Notes under the pieces: model-generated
What the model was told of the DNA's origin: nothing
Seen by the model: only the letters and a program-made list of their open reading frames with translations
The model's database searches: none
From: an uncultured Christensenella sp.
Lineage (GTDB): Bacteria; Bacillota; Clostridia; Christensenellales; Borkfalkiaceae
DNA length: 64,000 bases
NCBI GenBank assembly: GCA_910579525.1
Contig: CAJTUK010000001.1
Span: forward strand, 434,001-498,000
Direction of reading: 5' to 3'
Translations under genes and position numbers: made by a program
Shown: in pieces, positions 33,269-42,320 of the stretch
Layout: each line of letters begins with the position of its first letter
Position numbering within the stretch: position 1 is the stretch's first letter

Positions 33269-33796
33269 ATGAAAAACAAACTTTTAATTGCGATTCTTTC
33301 AATTTGTTCGGCTGCTATCTGTGCCACATGTATGGCGGGCTGCAACCCTACCGCGCCATCCGCACCCCCCGAAGACCCGAGTGGTCCCCCCGTCGAGCTA
33401 CCCACGCCGCCTTCAAGTGACGCACGACCTAGACTTAAACGGTTGCAAGGTCTGCAGCTTCAAATATACGCAAGGACCTCTTATGCTAAAAACATCTCCT
33501 CTTCCGCATTCAGCGAATGCTTGGAGCTGAAAATCATAGAAATCCCCGACGGCGTAGAAAACATTTACGACAACGCTTTCTACGGCTGTACGGGACTCGA
33601 AACCGTGACTCTTCATAAAACGCTCAAAGCCATACACCGCGGAGCGTTTGAAAAATGCGCCAGTCTTAAAAACATCTTCTTTGACGGCACCGTCACGGAG
33701 TGGCAAGCTCTCGTGTTTGATAAAAACGGAGATCGTTGGGATATCGATTCTGGCAATTATATCGTCCACTGCTCTGACGGAGAAGTAAACAAATAA
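33269..33796 (+). CDS. Lipoprotein with BspA-like leucine-rich repeats
   Basis: A 175-residue secreted lipoprotein. The signal peptide ends in MAGC (Cys25), followed by a Pro-rich linker (APPEDPSGPPVELPTPP). The C-terminal half has two or three BspA/LRR_5-type repeats (SSSAFSECLELKIIEIPDGV, then YDNAFYGCTGLETVTLHKTL, and GAFEKCASLKNIFF). It is unusually short for such proteins. The stretch between linker and repeats (DARPRLKRLQGLQLQ) is compositionally odd, and another frame encodes a more LRR-like segment there; see rejected items. AAGGAG lies 6 bases before the ATG. Confidence 0.72.
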   Translation: MKNKLLIAILSICSAAICATCMAGCNPTAPSAPPEDPSGPPVELPTPPSSDARPRLKRLQGLQLQIYARTSYAKNISSSAFSECLELKIIEIPDGVENIYDNAFYGCTGLETVTLHKTLKAIHRGAFEKCASLKNIFFDGTVTEWQALVFDKNGDRWDIDSGNYIVHCSDGEVNK

Positions 33797-33807
33797 TTAC
33801 TAATAAA

Positions 33808-33832
33808 GCCCCGCGCTTTTAAAGCGCGGGGC
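33808..33832. terminator. Terminator hairpin between the LRR lipoprotein and glgB
   Basis: A near-continuous palindrome GCCCCGCGCTTT-TAAAGCGCGGGGC with A/T-rich flanks between convergent genes. Confidence 0.75.
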
Positions 33833-33854
33833 GGTCTTAATTTATCGCCTGAAA

Positions 33855-36002
33855 TTATTTGGTTTTTTTAGCCGCAGGTTTCTTATCGGAAGCGGTCGCT
33901 GTCTTTTTTACCGTCTTGCTCCCTTCCGCCGCAGAAGTCTTTTTAGCCGCGGGTTTTTTAGCTGCGGGTTTTTTGTCCGCAGTCTTTTTTGCGGGCGCTT
34001 TTCCCCCCGCGATAGAAGCGGGCACTTCGGGTTGCGGCACGTGCGAAAGGTCGCTTATAACTTCCTCGAAATCCTTCTTTATACCGGCTTTTACCGACTT
34101 TTCTTTTTTCTTTTCCTCTTCGGTCTCTTCCTTATAAGGCACCTCGAAAATCACGCTCTCGAACGGGCGTAAATCGAATTTGATTTTATAAGGTCGGCCG
34201 TCGCAAAGCTCTTCAACCGTCTGTATTTCAAGGGGCGTTCCCTCCGAATATGTGGTGAATATGCGCTTGTAAACGCCTTCAACGGGCGCACCCACGCCCA
34301 TATCCCACCTGTCGACGGGCGCAAAGTTGCACACGAATATAAGCGCGTTGTTATAATTCCACGGGTTGCGCCTTATAAATGTGAAAATATTTCTGTTATA
34401 GTCGCCGCTGTTTATCCACTCGAACGTAGCGGGTCCGCCGCAATCGTTGTGCAATACGGGGCGCTCGCGGTAAATATGTAGCAACGTACGGAAGCAGTTC
34501 ATAACGTCGCGGTGGCTCTCGTCGTCGCACAGCCACCAGTCTAACCCCGTTTTAAAGTTCCACTCGCTCTCCTGCGCGAAGTCCTGCCCCATAAAAAGCA
34601 ACTTCTTTCCGGGGTGACCGAACATCATTGTATAAGCCGTTTTAAGACTGCCGAGCTTATCCAGCTTATTGCCGGGGAACTTGTTAATCATGGTACCCTT
34701 GCCGTAAACGACCTCGTCGTGAGAGAGCACTAGCATATAATTTTCGTTAAAAGCGTATTCCGCAGTGTGCGTCATAAGCCAGTGGTGATACGGTCTGTAA
34801 ATAGGGTCCTTGCAATAATACTTTATAGTATCGTTCATCCAGCCCATGTTCCATTTGAGCCCGAACCCGAACCCTCCCTTTTTGGCAGGCTTGGTAACGC
34901 CCTCTATTATCGAGCTGTCCTCCGCTATTAAAAACGCGTTGGTCCTTTGTCTCAAAACACTGTTGAGGTGACGGAAGAATTCGAAACTCTCTAAATTTTC
35001 GTTGCCGCCGTACATATTGGGGCGGTATTGCTCCCTGCCGAAGCTGTTATAAAACATCGCCGCAACGGCGTCCACGCGCAAGGCGTCCACATGGTATTTT
35101 TCCACCCAGAAAAACGCGGAAGCTATCAAAAAGTTAGAAACTTCCGGTTTGCCCAAATCAAAGGCTTTAGTACCCCACTCGGGGTACTCCGCACGCAGCG
35201 GGTCGGCGTATTCGTAAAGGGGCGTGCCGTCGAAATTTGCTAACGCGAAGTCGTCTTTGGGGAAGTGCGCGGGCACCCAGTCCAGAATAACCCCTATGCC
35301 GTTTTTATGCATATAGTCCACGAAGTACATAAAGTCCTCGGGCGAGCCGTAACGCGCGGTAGGCGCAAAATATCCCGTTACCTGATATCCCCAGCTCGGG
35401 TCGAAAGGATATTCGCAAATGCCCATAAGCTCTATATGCGTATATCCCATATAATTTACGTATTCGGCAAGTTCGTGCGCGAGTCTGCGGTAATCGAAAT
35501 ACTGGTCTTCGTCCCACTTCGAAAGGTCTTTTTTCCAGCTTCCGAGGTGCACTTCGTAAACCGCCATAGGCTTTTCAAGAAAGTTTTCACCCTTCTTTAT
35601 TTTGCGCCACTCTTTATCTCCCCAAACGTAGTTGTCAAGGTTCGCCACTATAGAAGCCGTCGCGGGGCGAAGCTCCGCGCGGAAGCCGTAAGGGTCGGTC
35701 TTCATAACCTCGCTGCCGTCGGCGCGCACCACGAGGTATTTATATTTTACTCCCTCGCACATACCCGGGACAAACAGCTCCCACATCGCGTCGTCGACTT
35801 TCGTCATAATATCGCGCCACGGCGTCCAGCCGTTTCCGTCGGAAACAACGCAAACCGCCTTTGCATTGGGCGCCCAAAGTACAAAATGAACGCCGCTCAC
35901 GCCGTTTTCTTCACGGATATGCGCGCCCATCTTGTTGTAGAGCTCGTAGTGCGTGCCGTGATGGAACAAATATCTGTCCAGATCCCCGAAAAACTTTTCC
36001 AT
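33855..36002 (-). CDS. glgB: 1,4-alpha-glucan branching enzyme with Lys/Ala-rich tail
   Basis: Introduces alpha-1,6 branches in glycogen. An N-terminal CBM48 domain (FVLWAPNAKAVCVVSD) precedes the GH13 barrel. Its conserved regions are visible: region II DALRVDAVAAMF (nucleophile Asp), region III FLIAEDSS (acid Glu) and region IV VLSHDEV. The C-terminal beta domain ends near residue 620. A further tail of about 90 residues is lysine/alanine/proline-rich, with PAAKKPAAKK-type repeats like a histone H1 tail, not found in typical GlgB. The AAGGGG site precedes the ATG. It is 75 bases downstream of a GH13 amylase gene on the same strand. Confidence 0.93.
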   Translation of the reverse strand: MEKFFGDLDRYLFHHGTHYELYNKMGAHIREENGVSGVHFVLWAPNAKAVCVVSDGNGWTPWRDIMTKVDDAMWELFVPGMCEGVKYKYLVVRADGSEVMKTDPYGFRAELRPATASIVANLDNYVWGDKEWRKIKKGENFLEKPMAVYEVHLGSWKKDLSKWDEDQYFDYRRLAHELAEYVNYMGYTHIELMGICEYPFDPSWGYQVTGYFAPTARYGSPEDFMYFVDYMHKNGIGVILDWVPAHFPKDDFALANFDGTPLYEYADPLRAEYPEWGTKAFDLGKPEVSNFLIASAFFWVEKYHVDALRVDAVAAMFYNSFGREQYRPNMYGGNENLESFEFFRHLNSVLRQRTNAFLIAEDSSIIEGVTKPAKKGGFGFGLKWNMGWMNDTIKYYCKDPIYRPYHHWLMTHTAEYAFNENYMLVLSHDEVVYGKGTMINKFPGNKLDKLGSLKTAYTMMFGHPGKKLLFMGQDFAQESEWNFKTGLDWWLCDDESHRDVMNCFRTLLHIYRERPVLHNDCGGPATFEWINSGDYNRNIFTFIRRNPWNYNNALIFVCNFAPVDRWDMGVGAPVEGVYKRIFTTYSEGTPLEIQTVEELCDGRPYKIKFDLRPFESVIFEVPYKEETEEEKKKEKSVKAGIKKDFEEVISDLSHVPQPEVPASIAGGKAPAKKTADKKPAAKKPAAKKTSAAEGSKTVKKTATASDKKPAAKKTK

Positions 36003-36077
36003 TATTTTCCCCTTTTTATTTAAAATTCACAAGTAATTCCTGACCTTAATTAACTCAAAGCTCCGAATCACAAAATA

Positions 36078-38120
36078 TTATTCTTCGTTTAAATTATAAT
36101 GATAGACGCAGGCGCACTTTTCCGGCAGCGACACAAACAACCTGCCGTGTCTTACCATGCTCTCCTCTTCGAACTCGGTAAATCCCCAGCTCCCGCACGC
36201 GAATTTAGTCCTCATAACGGCGCCTTCGCGCGGGAGGCCCAGCTCCCAGACGGGCACCGAAAGAGACATCTCCTTGTCCGTGCAGTTTATTACTATTACG
36301 CAACACTCCTTATCGTCGAACCTGCCGTACGCTATATAGCCTATGCCCGCGTCGAGTTTTTTAAGACTTCCCCCCCTCAAACAAGGGAAGCGTTTTCTCA
36401 AAGCCGCGGCGCGGCGGTGAAACTCTATAAGGTCCTTATCTTCGTTTCCCCAAGGGTACGTTCTGCGGTTATCGGGGTCTGTCCAGCCGACCTGCCCAGC
36501 CTCGTCTGCGTAATATATCCCCGGCGCGCCCACCCACGTCATCTGAATGACTACGGCAAGCTGCAAAACACGCTTGTCCACCCCGTCGCCCGCGGCGTGA
36601 GGTCCGCGCGTTTTTGTGGTGCCGACCACCCCGTTGGTTCTCGTAAGGAATCTCGAATGGTCGTGATTAGAAAGCTGATTCAAAGCCGAATCGAGCGCCG
36701 GGCGGGGAAATTTAGACATATTCTTGAACATACTGTCAAAAAACTGATGTCCGTCCCAAAGCTTGCCGTAATCGAACGCCTCGCTGTGCTTTTCCATACC
36801 CGTCAAAAAATAAGTTACGGGCTCCATAAAGGCGTCGTAATTCATTACGGTATCCCACTCGCCCGCGTCAAGCCATTTTTCTGGCGAGCCGTAGTGTTCC
36901 GCAAACACGATAGCGTCGGGGTTCGCCGCGCGCACCCTCTCGCGGAACTTTTTCCAGAATTTGTGGTTATATTTTTCGCTGTGTCCCAAATCGGCGGCAA
37001 CGTCCAGCCGCCAGCCGTCAACGTTATACGGCGGCGAAACCCACTTCGCGCCCAAATTACAGATATATTCTTCGAGTTCGGGGCTGTTCTCATAATTGAG
37101 TTTAGGCAAAGTCTGATACCCCCACCACCCCTCGTACTCGCTGTTTGCTTCGTTTTTCTTGAATTTGAAATAACTGCGGTACGGGCTGTTTTCAGAATAG
37201 AACGCCCCGTCTTCATAGCCGTCTTTGTCGCGGTAAATCCCCTCCCTGTCAAGCCACTTATTGAACGAACCGCAATGATTGAACACCCCGTCGAGAATAA
37301 CTCTCATTCCGCGGGCGTGAATTTCTTCTACGAGCTCCGCAAAGTATTCGTTGGATTTTTCGAGGTTTAGTTTCGAAGTGGTGCGCTTTATGTATTTGGG
37401 AGCGAAACCGTTGTGCCTTTCCCAGTGTTGCATCGCGTGGTTGCAATCGTCCTCGATCACGGCGAGATGCGGGTCTATATAGTCGTAGTCCTGCGCGTCG
37501 TACTTGTGGTTAGAAGGCGAAACGAACAGCGGATTAAAATAAATAACTTCCACGCCGAGGCTCTGGATGTAGTCGAGTTTCTGTCTCACTCCCTGCAAGT
37601 CGCCGCCGTAAAAACAGCGCACGTCCAGTTCGTCGGGGAACTTATACCACTCCCTCACGCGTTTAGAGTGACCGCCCGTATAAAAGTACTCGTTATCCTC
37701 AACGTCGTTATCGGGGTTTCCGTTGCAAAATCTGTCGGGGAATATCTGATAATACAGCGCACCGCGCGCCCATTCGGGTACTTTGAAGTTCGGCGTAAAA
37801 GAAAAATCGAACTCCGACTGAATATTCTCCACCGCGCCAAGTCGGTTATAACAGGCAACGTCGTCATCGTCGGTTACGACAAAATGATAGCAAATCTGCT
37901 TTTGCGTGCACTTAAAAGAAAATTTGAAATAATCGAAATTATTGTCCGAGCGGAACTTTGTCATTTTATGCCCGCTCGTACCGTTTATAACGACGCTCGC
38001 CTTTAAAACGTCGTTTTTCATAGTACGCAACGTGAGCGTTACGGTATCGCCCGCTTTCGGTTCGTAAGGGGTTTTATAATAAACAGTCTCGTCTGCGAAC
38101 AGCGCGTTCTTATTGATCAT
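36078..38120 (-). CDS. GH13 alpha-amylase family glycosidase (neopullulanase/cyclomaltodextrinase type)
   Basis: A 680-residue cytoplasmic alpha-glucan hydrolase. The N-terminal beta domain (residues 1-120) is followed by the barrel beginning ALYYQIFPDRF. Conserved regions: region I VILDGVFNHCG, region II DGWRLDVAADLG (nucleophile Asp), region III IVFAEHYG (acid Glu), and region IV LSNHDHSR. No signal peptide. It likely degrades maltodextrin or glycogen with the neighbouring branching enzyme. The start at 38120 has no Shine-Dalgarno sequence and coincides with the predicted transcript start (leaderless). Confidence 0.9.
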   Translation of the reverse strand: MINKNALFADETVYYKTPYEPKAGDTVTLTLRTMKNDVLKASVVINGTSGHKMTKFRSDNNFDYFKFSFKCTQKQICYHFVVTDDDDVACYNRLGAVENIQSEFDFSFTPNFKVPEWARGALYYQIFPDRFCNGNPDNDVEDNEYFYTGGHSKRVREWYKFPDELDVRCFYGGDLQGVRQKLDYIQSLGVEVIYFNPLFVSPSNHKYDAQDYDYIDPHLAVIEDDCNHAMQHWERHNGFAPKYIKRTTSKLNLEKSNEYFAELVEEIHARGMRVILDGVFNHCGSFNKWLDREGIYRDKDGYEDGAFYSENSPYRSYFKFKKNEANSEYEGWWGYQTLPKLNYENSPELEEYICNLGAKWVSPPYNVDGWRLDVAADLGHSEKYNHKFWKKFRERVRAANPDAIVFAEHYGSPEKWLDAGEWDTVMNYDAFMEPVTYFLTGMEKHSEAFDYGKLWDGHQFFDSMFKNMSKFPRPALDSALNQLSNHDHSRFLTRTNGVVGTTKTRGPHAAGDGVDKRVLQLAVVIQMTWVGAPGIYYADEAGQVGWTDPDNRRTYPWGNEDKDLIEFHRRAAALRKRFPCLRGGSLKKLDAGIGYIAYGRFDDKECCVIVINCTDKEMSLSVPVWELGLPREGAVMRTKFACGSWGFTEFEEESMVRHGRLFVSLPEKCACVYHYNLNEE

Positions 38121-38126
38121 ATTTAA

Positions 38127-38155
38127 AGTATAACACCCCCCGCTTCCAAAGTCAA
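38127..38155 (-). promoter_or_regulatory. Promoter of the GH13-glgB operon, predicted leaderless
   Basis: Minus-strand TTGACT (38150-38155), 17-base spacer, TATACT (38127-38132). The A of the ATG lies seven bases past the -10 box, exactly where transcription should begin. Confidence 0.75.
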
Positions 38156-38227
38156 TACGCCTCAAAACAAAAAAGCCGCCGCGCTTTACCTTATTTTTTA
38201 TATAAAAAACTCCGCATTTGCAGACAA

Positions 38228-38260
38228 AAAACGGCTACCGCAATTAATACGGCAGCCGTT
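38228..38260 (-). terminator. Terminator of the 527-aa membrane protein gene
   Basis: AAACGGCTACCG pairs with CGGCAGCCGTTT (one mismatch) around a 9-base loop, 15 bases past the stop at 38275; the flanking TTTTTTGTCTG gives a T-run. Confidence 0.72.
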
Positions 38261-38274
38261 TCTTACATTAAAAA

Positions 38275-39858
38275 TTAATTTTCGTCTATTTTTTTGCTCT
38301 TTCCGTCGTCGAACACCGCCGTTTTTCCCCCGTCGGCGCTCGTCGCAACGTGGCTCCCGCCCTCGTCGTAAAAATCTTTTTTATCCGAAGAAACGGCTGT
38401 TTGCGTATATCCGTGCGAGTCGGTGTATGTATAAACCTTCTCCCGCACAACAACCTCGTCCGCGCTGATATAAGAACTTTTATATGGCGAAGCAAGGCTC
38501 AAAACGCCTACAAAATATAAGATAACTATCAATACGAATATTGCGATACATATTATGGCTATTATAAAAGCCACAAACGCAACCAGCCATGTAAGAATCG
38601 CCGTCACCGCCGCGGCAAACGCGTCAGGGTATTTTTCTTTTGCCTTTATAATCCCCTTAAACCTCGTCGCCTTATCGGGATTTATTTTCAAAGCCGCCAG
38701 CCCGTAGCACGCAAACAGTCCTACCGTTCCCGAAACCATGCACATGGGTATAAACCAAACGTCCTCACCCTCGTAATAAGCGTTTATCGGGTTGCCTTCC
38801 AGCTGCGCAAAGTTGATTATTAAAAAGAACGCCGCCGTCGTCGCCGCAAGAAGCACGGCAGAAAGCGTAAATATAACAATCTTCTTTTTCCTGCTCAAAC
38901 CCAGCGGGGCAACAGTCGCAAAATAAAGTCCCAAAGAGGATACAAGCATAATCCACATCAGCCCTATAGACATAATGTTCGCCCGCGTTTCCAAATCGTC
39001 GCCTATCGCCTGCGCTATCTGCGGCACCGCGGCAAACAGTATTCCCGCCAACAGCAGCAAAGCATAGGATACGCATACCGAAATCATTATCCCCCGCCTG
39101 CTCTTCAAAGACATATGCGGCGCAACGGGCGGCGCGGCGGCTTCCGCCGGTGCTTTTGCGGTTTCCAAAGGCTCCGCCGGTGCTACCGCGCCCACGCTCA
39201 TTCCCTCACGGTTTTCGTCGCAGTTCGTCTGCGGCGCGCTTTCATATCCCAACGACCTATACTGCGTGTACATTCTGCCCTTTACTCCGCCTATCAGTCC
39301 GAATAGCCCGTAGAGTCCTCCCCCTCCCGCAAAAATCGCGTTCAGCGCAATGCACAGATTGTTTGCAAGTATCGACTTTTTCCCGAAATAAGCGGTAAGA
39401 AGCTGCAAAACCGATATAACCACCATAATGCAGGCGAGAGTAACGAAAATAATCATAAAAGTTCTGTCAAACTCCAAATTGCTTTTATGAGTATCGAAAC
39501 TTCCGTAAGACACGTTATCATAGCTTACGGTAATTTCCCCGCCGTTGCCGTCGTCAAAAGTAAAAACCGCCGCGTCGTCGTCCGCACTTAAAAACGCGTA
39601 TTCTTCAACCGGACCGCCCTCGCCGTTAATACGAAGCGCAATATTCTCCCCGTCGAACACAATGACGCCGCCTGCGAACTCTCCGCTCAATCCAACCGAA
39701 CTTCCGTCATACATACCGCGCAGGTAATCCGTAAACGTTTTCGGCACCGAAGCGTGAACGCCTATGCACACTCCCGCAAGAGCCAAAGCCGACAAAAGAT
39801 AAATTACAAACTGCGCGATTCTGAACCCGAAGCCGTTCCCTATCCGTTCTTTTTTCAT
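38275..39858 (-). CDS. Polytopic membrane protein of unknown function (527 aa)
   Basis: About eight predicted helices. An N-terminal helix (residues 12-34) is followed by an extracytoplasmic domain of about 95 residues (to THKSNLEFDR). Then come two helices, an Ala/Pro-rich cytoplasmic linker (AEPLETAKAPAEAAAPP), four helices, and a final long hydrophobic segment (about 425-465). The C-terminal soluble tail of about 60 residues is rich in Ser, Asp and Tyr (TYTDSHGYTQTAVSSDKKD). No family was recognised. GGAG lies 6 bases before the ATG. The upstream divergent region carries large palindromes. Confidence 0.75.
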   Translation of the reverse strand: MKKERIGNGFGFRIAQFVIYLLSALALAGVCIGVHASVPKTFTDYLRGMYDGSSVGLSGEFAGGVIVFDGENIALRINGEGGPVEEYAFLSADDDAAVFTFDDGNGGEITVSYDNVSYGSFDTHKSNLEFDRTFMIIFVTLACIMVVISVLQLLTAYFGKKSILANNLCIALNAIFAGGGGLYGLFGLIGGVKGRMYTQYRSLGYESAPQTNCDENREGMSVGAVAPAEPLETAKAPAEAAAPPVAPHMSLKSRRGIMISVCVSYALLLLAGILFAAVPQIAQAIGDDLETRANIMSIGLMWIMLVSSLGLYFATVAPLGLSRKKKIVIFTLSAVLLAATTAAFFLIINFAQLEGNPINAYYEGEDVWFIPMCMVSGTVGLFACYGLAALKINPDKATRFKGIIKAKEKYPDAFAAAVTAILTWLVAFVAFIIAIICIAIFVLIVILYFVGVLSLASPYKSSYISADEVVVREKVYTYTDSHGYTQTAVSSDKKDFYDEGGSHVATSADGGKTAVFDDGKSKKIDEN

Positions 39859-39883
39859 TTATGTCTCCTGTAATTTTTTTTCG

Positions 39884-39949
39884 CGCAGAGAAACAGTTAA
39901 TATTTATTATTGTTTGCATATGCAAACAATAGAGGGGCGCCCCTCTGCG
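39884..39949. repeat. Nested palindromes in the divergent intergenic region
   Basis: Two perfect palindromes are adjacent: a 24-base one at 39908-39931 (half-site TATTGTTTGCAT) and a 16-base one at 39931-39946 (AGAGGGGC/GCCCCTCT). A further pair, CGCAGAG (39884-39890) and CTCTGCG (39943-39949), encloses the first palindrome. No T-run follows. It may be an operator or an RNA/DNA structural element. Confidence 0.7.
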
Positions 39950-40084
39950 TTTTCTCATTAATTCTACCGCGTTTTTATAAAAAAGTCAATATATTTTTTT
40001 ATATTTCAACCGTTGCGGTTTGCGGAATTTTTCAAACTCACCCTATAATTTTTCAACTTACAAAAATTACCTTCTGATTTTAAA

Positions 40085-40113
40085 TTGACTTTAAAATTTC
40101 CGTGTGATATCAT
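40085..40113 (+). promoter_or_regulatory. Promoter of the tandem YitT genes
   Basis: TTGACT (40085-40090), 17-base spacer, TATCAT (40108-40113). Confidence 0.68.
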
Positions 40114-40142
40114 CAATTTATCACATTTATAAGCGAGAAAAA

Positions 40143-41249
40143 ATGAAGAAAAAGACTTCTTCCCACGTCACGGAAAACGAAACGGAAGTTTCCTCAAACG
40201 TCACGGAAAACGGTGAAATTTTAAAAGATAACGGGCTTGCGCAAAACGTAGAACCGAACGGAAGCGAAGTCGCGGCGACGGACGCCGCCGCTCTCCCCGC
40301 AACGGCGGCGGAACCCAAAACCTACGGAGATAAAGTACTTTCGAAAAAAGAAAAACGCAAACGCACAGCCGTAAACTGGGCGCTCATGATTGTCGGCATA
40401 ATAATGATGTCGGCAAGCGTTTACTTTTTCCAAACGCCCAACGACTTAACGCTCGGCGGCATCGCCGGTATAGCCATAGTTTTAAACAAACTCATAGAGG
40501 GCGCTTCTCCCGAAGTTGCCGCCATTTTAACGCAGGGCGTGATTATGGCTATAATCAACGTTTTACTGCTCATTCTGGGGCTTATAATTCTCGGCAAACA
40601 GTGTACGATTAAAACCATATTCTGCTCGCTTTTCTATACGGGCATAATCTGGCTCTTCGAATATATCGACGTAATCGGCTATCTCGCTCCCGAAGGGCAA
40701 AAAACTTTGACCGACCAACCCCTTTTGGAACTCGTTTACGCAATACTCCTGTTCGGCGTAGGCGGCGCGCTCATATTCAACTGCGGCGCCTCCTCCGGCG
40801 GCACGGATATCATAGCGCTCATACTCAAAAAGTTCACCCGTCTCAACGTAGGCATGGCGCTCATGCTTATCGACTTTATCATCGTCTGCATATCTTTCTA
40901 TACGTTCGACGTGGAGAGCGCGCTGTTCTCCATGCTGGGTTTGTTCACAAAATCTTTCCTTTTAGACAGCGTTATAGAAAATATCGGCAAAACAAAATAC
41001 ATAACCATAATAACCCCCAATCCTGAAATTATTTCGGACTATATTTTAACGGTGATAAATCACGGCTTTACCATGTACGACGCGGAGGGCGGCTACACCC
41101 ACCAAAAGAAAAAGGTGCTCGTTACCGTGTGCAAGCGGAGCGAAGCGTTAAAGCTAAAAACGTATATACATAAAGTAGACCCCGCCGCTTTCGTAATAAT
41201 TACCGACGCGAACGAAATACTCGGCAAAGGCTTCGGCGGCACGGTTTAA
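40143..41249 (+). CDS. YitT family membrane protein (DUF161 + DUF2179), copy 1
   Basis: A 368-residue integral membrane protein. A hydrophilic, low-complexity N-terminal extension of about 75 residues (with a twice-occurring V-T-E-N element) precedes five helices. YitT signatures include the GGxxGIAIVLNK loop and CGASSGGTDIIALI. The C-terminal soluble DUF2179 domain runs from YITIITPNPEIISDYIL to EILGKGFGG. The function of YitT proteins is unknown. The ATG at 40143 has only a weak GCGAG upstream. It is followed after 31 bases by a paralogue. Confidence 0.88.
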   Translation: MKKKTSSHVTENETEVSSNVTENGEILKDNGLAQNVEPNGSEVAATDAAALPATAAEPKTYGDKVLSKKEKRKRTAVNWALMIVGIIMMSASVYFFQTPNDLTLGGIAGIAIVLNKLIEGASPEVAAILTQGVIMAIINVLLLILGLIILGKQCTIKTIFCSLFYTGIIWLFEYIDVIGYLAPEGQKTLTDQPLLELVYAILLFGVGGALIFNCGASSGGTDIIALILKKFTRLNVGMALMLIDFIIVCISFYTFDVESALFSMLGLFTKSFLLDSVIENIGKTKYITIITPNPEIISDYILTVINHGFTMYDAEGGYTHQKKKVLVTVCKRSEALKLKTYIHKVDPAAFVIITDANEILGKGFGGTV

Positions 41250-41280
41250 AACAATCTACGGCGTAAAACGCTTGACTACC

Positions 41281-42201
41281 ATGAAAAAAACGGACAAGGC
41301 GCCGCTTACTCCTCAAGAGAAGCGGCAAAAAATCAAATCCCGCATAGTTTACGGAATTATACTCAACTTCGGTATAATACTTTTAGCTGCGGGAGTTTTC
41401 TTTTTTAAGGGGCCCAACAACTTCGCAACGGGCGGAGTGAGCGGCATAGCCATAATACTGTCAAGATTCATAACCCCCGCAGTTCCGTTTTTGTCGCAAT
41501 CGGTGATAATGATTATTTTAAACTCACTGCTGTTGCTCATAGGTTTCATATTCCTCGGCAAAGGGTGCACGTTTAAAACCGTATACTGCTCGCTGATGTA
41601 TTCCTTCGAAATGTGGGTTTTCGAAATAATCTTAAAAGCCTGCAACGTTACCGTTCCGTTGACCGATCAAAAGTTCCTCGAATTTCTGTACGCAATGCTC
41701 CTCACGGGCATAGGCAGCGCGATACTCTTCAACTGCAACGCGTCGTCGGGCGGTACCGATATCATAGCGCTTATCATAAAAAAATTCACCAAACTAAACA
41801 TAGGCAAAGCGCTGTTTGCAACCGACCTTGTAATCGCCGCCTCCACCTTCTTTATATTCGATATAAAAACGGGGCTGTTTTCCATTTTGGGCTTGTTTTT
41901 CAAAGCCTTCCTCGTAGACAGCGTTATAGAGAGCATAGGCAAAAGCAAATGCGTTACGATAATAACGTCCAATCCCGAGGCGATAACTCCGTTTATTTTA
42001 GAAGGCATACACCGCAGTTATACTTCATTGAAAGCGGAAGGCGGTTACACCGGCGAACAAAAAACCGTTCTTTTAACGGTATGCAACCGTGCGCAGGCTC
42101 TCAAACTCAAACTGCAAATCAAAAAAGCCGACCCCGCCGCGTTCGTAATCCTTACCGACACCAACGAGATTTTGGGCAAAGGCTTCCGCAGTACTCTTTA
42201 A
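41281..42201 (+). CDS. YitT family membrane protein (DUF161 + DUF2179), copy 2
   Basis: A 306-residue paralogue of the preceding protein, with about half its residues the same across the core (for example CNASSGGTDIIALIIKKFTKLNIG and the ILGKGFRST end). It lacks the long hydrophilic N-terminal extension of copy 1. The tandem arrangement indicates local duplication, and the pair may form a hetero-oligomer; that is inference. An in-frame TTG three codons earlier is an alternative start. Confidence 0.88.
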   Translation: MKKTDKAPLTPQEKRQKIKSRIVYGIILNFGIILLAAGVFFFKGPNNFATGGVSGIAIILSRFITPAVPFLSQSVIMIILNSLLLLIGFIFLGKGCTFKTVYCSLMYSFEMWVFEIILKACNVTVPLTDQKFLEFLYAMLLTGIGSAILFNCNASSGGTDIIALIIKKFTKLNIGKALFATDLVIAASTFFIFDIKTGLFSILGLFFKAFLVDSVIESIGKSKCVTIITSNPEAITPFILEGIHRSYTSLKAEGGYTGEQKTVLLTVCNRAQALKLKLQIKKADPAAFVILTDTNEILGKGFRSTL

Positions 42202-42228
42202 AAACCGCTCGAATAACAACAGATAAAA

Positions 42229-42266
42229 AGCAAGAAAAGTCAATTAATACTCTTCTTGCTTTTTTA
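42229..42266 (+). terminator. Terminator after the YitT pair
   Basis: AAGCAAGAAAAG pairs imperfectly with CTCTTCTTGCTT, followed by TTTTTT. Confidence 0.72.
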
Positions 42267-42320
42267 TTAAAATTTCACTATAACGGATTAATATAAACGG
42301 TAATTTAACGGATAGCAAAA

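Noticed and set aside
33269..33530. Frameshift in the LRR lipoprotein between the Pro-rich linker and repeats
   Set aside because: The alternative frame (LDLNGCKVCSFKYTQG) looks somewhat more LRR-like, but the main frame is open throughout with a good start and signal peptide, so one cannot decide without homologues.
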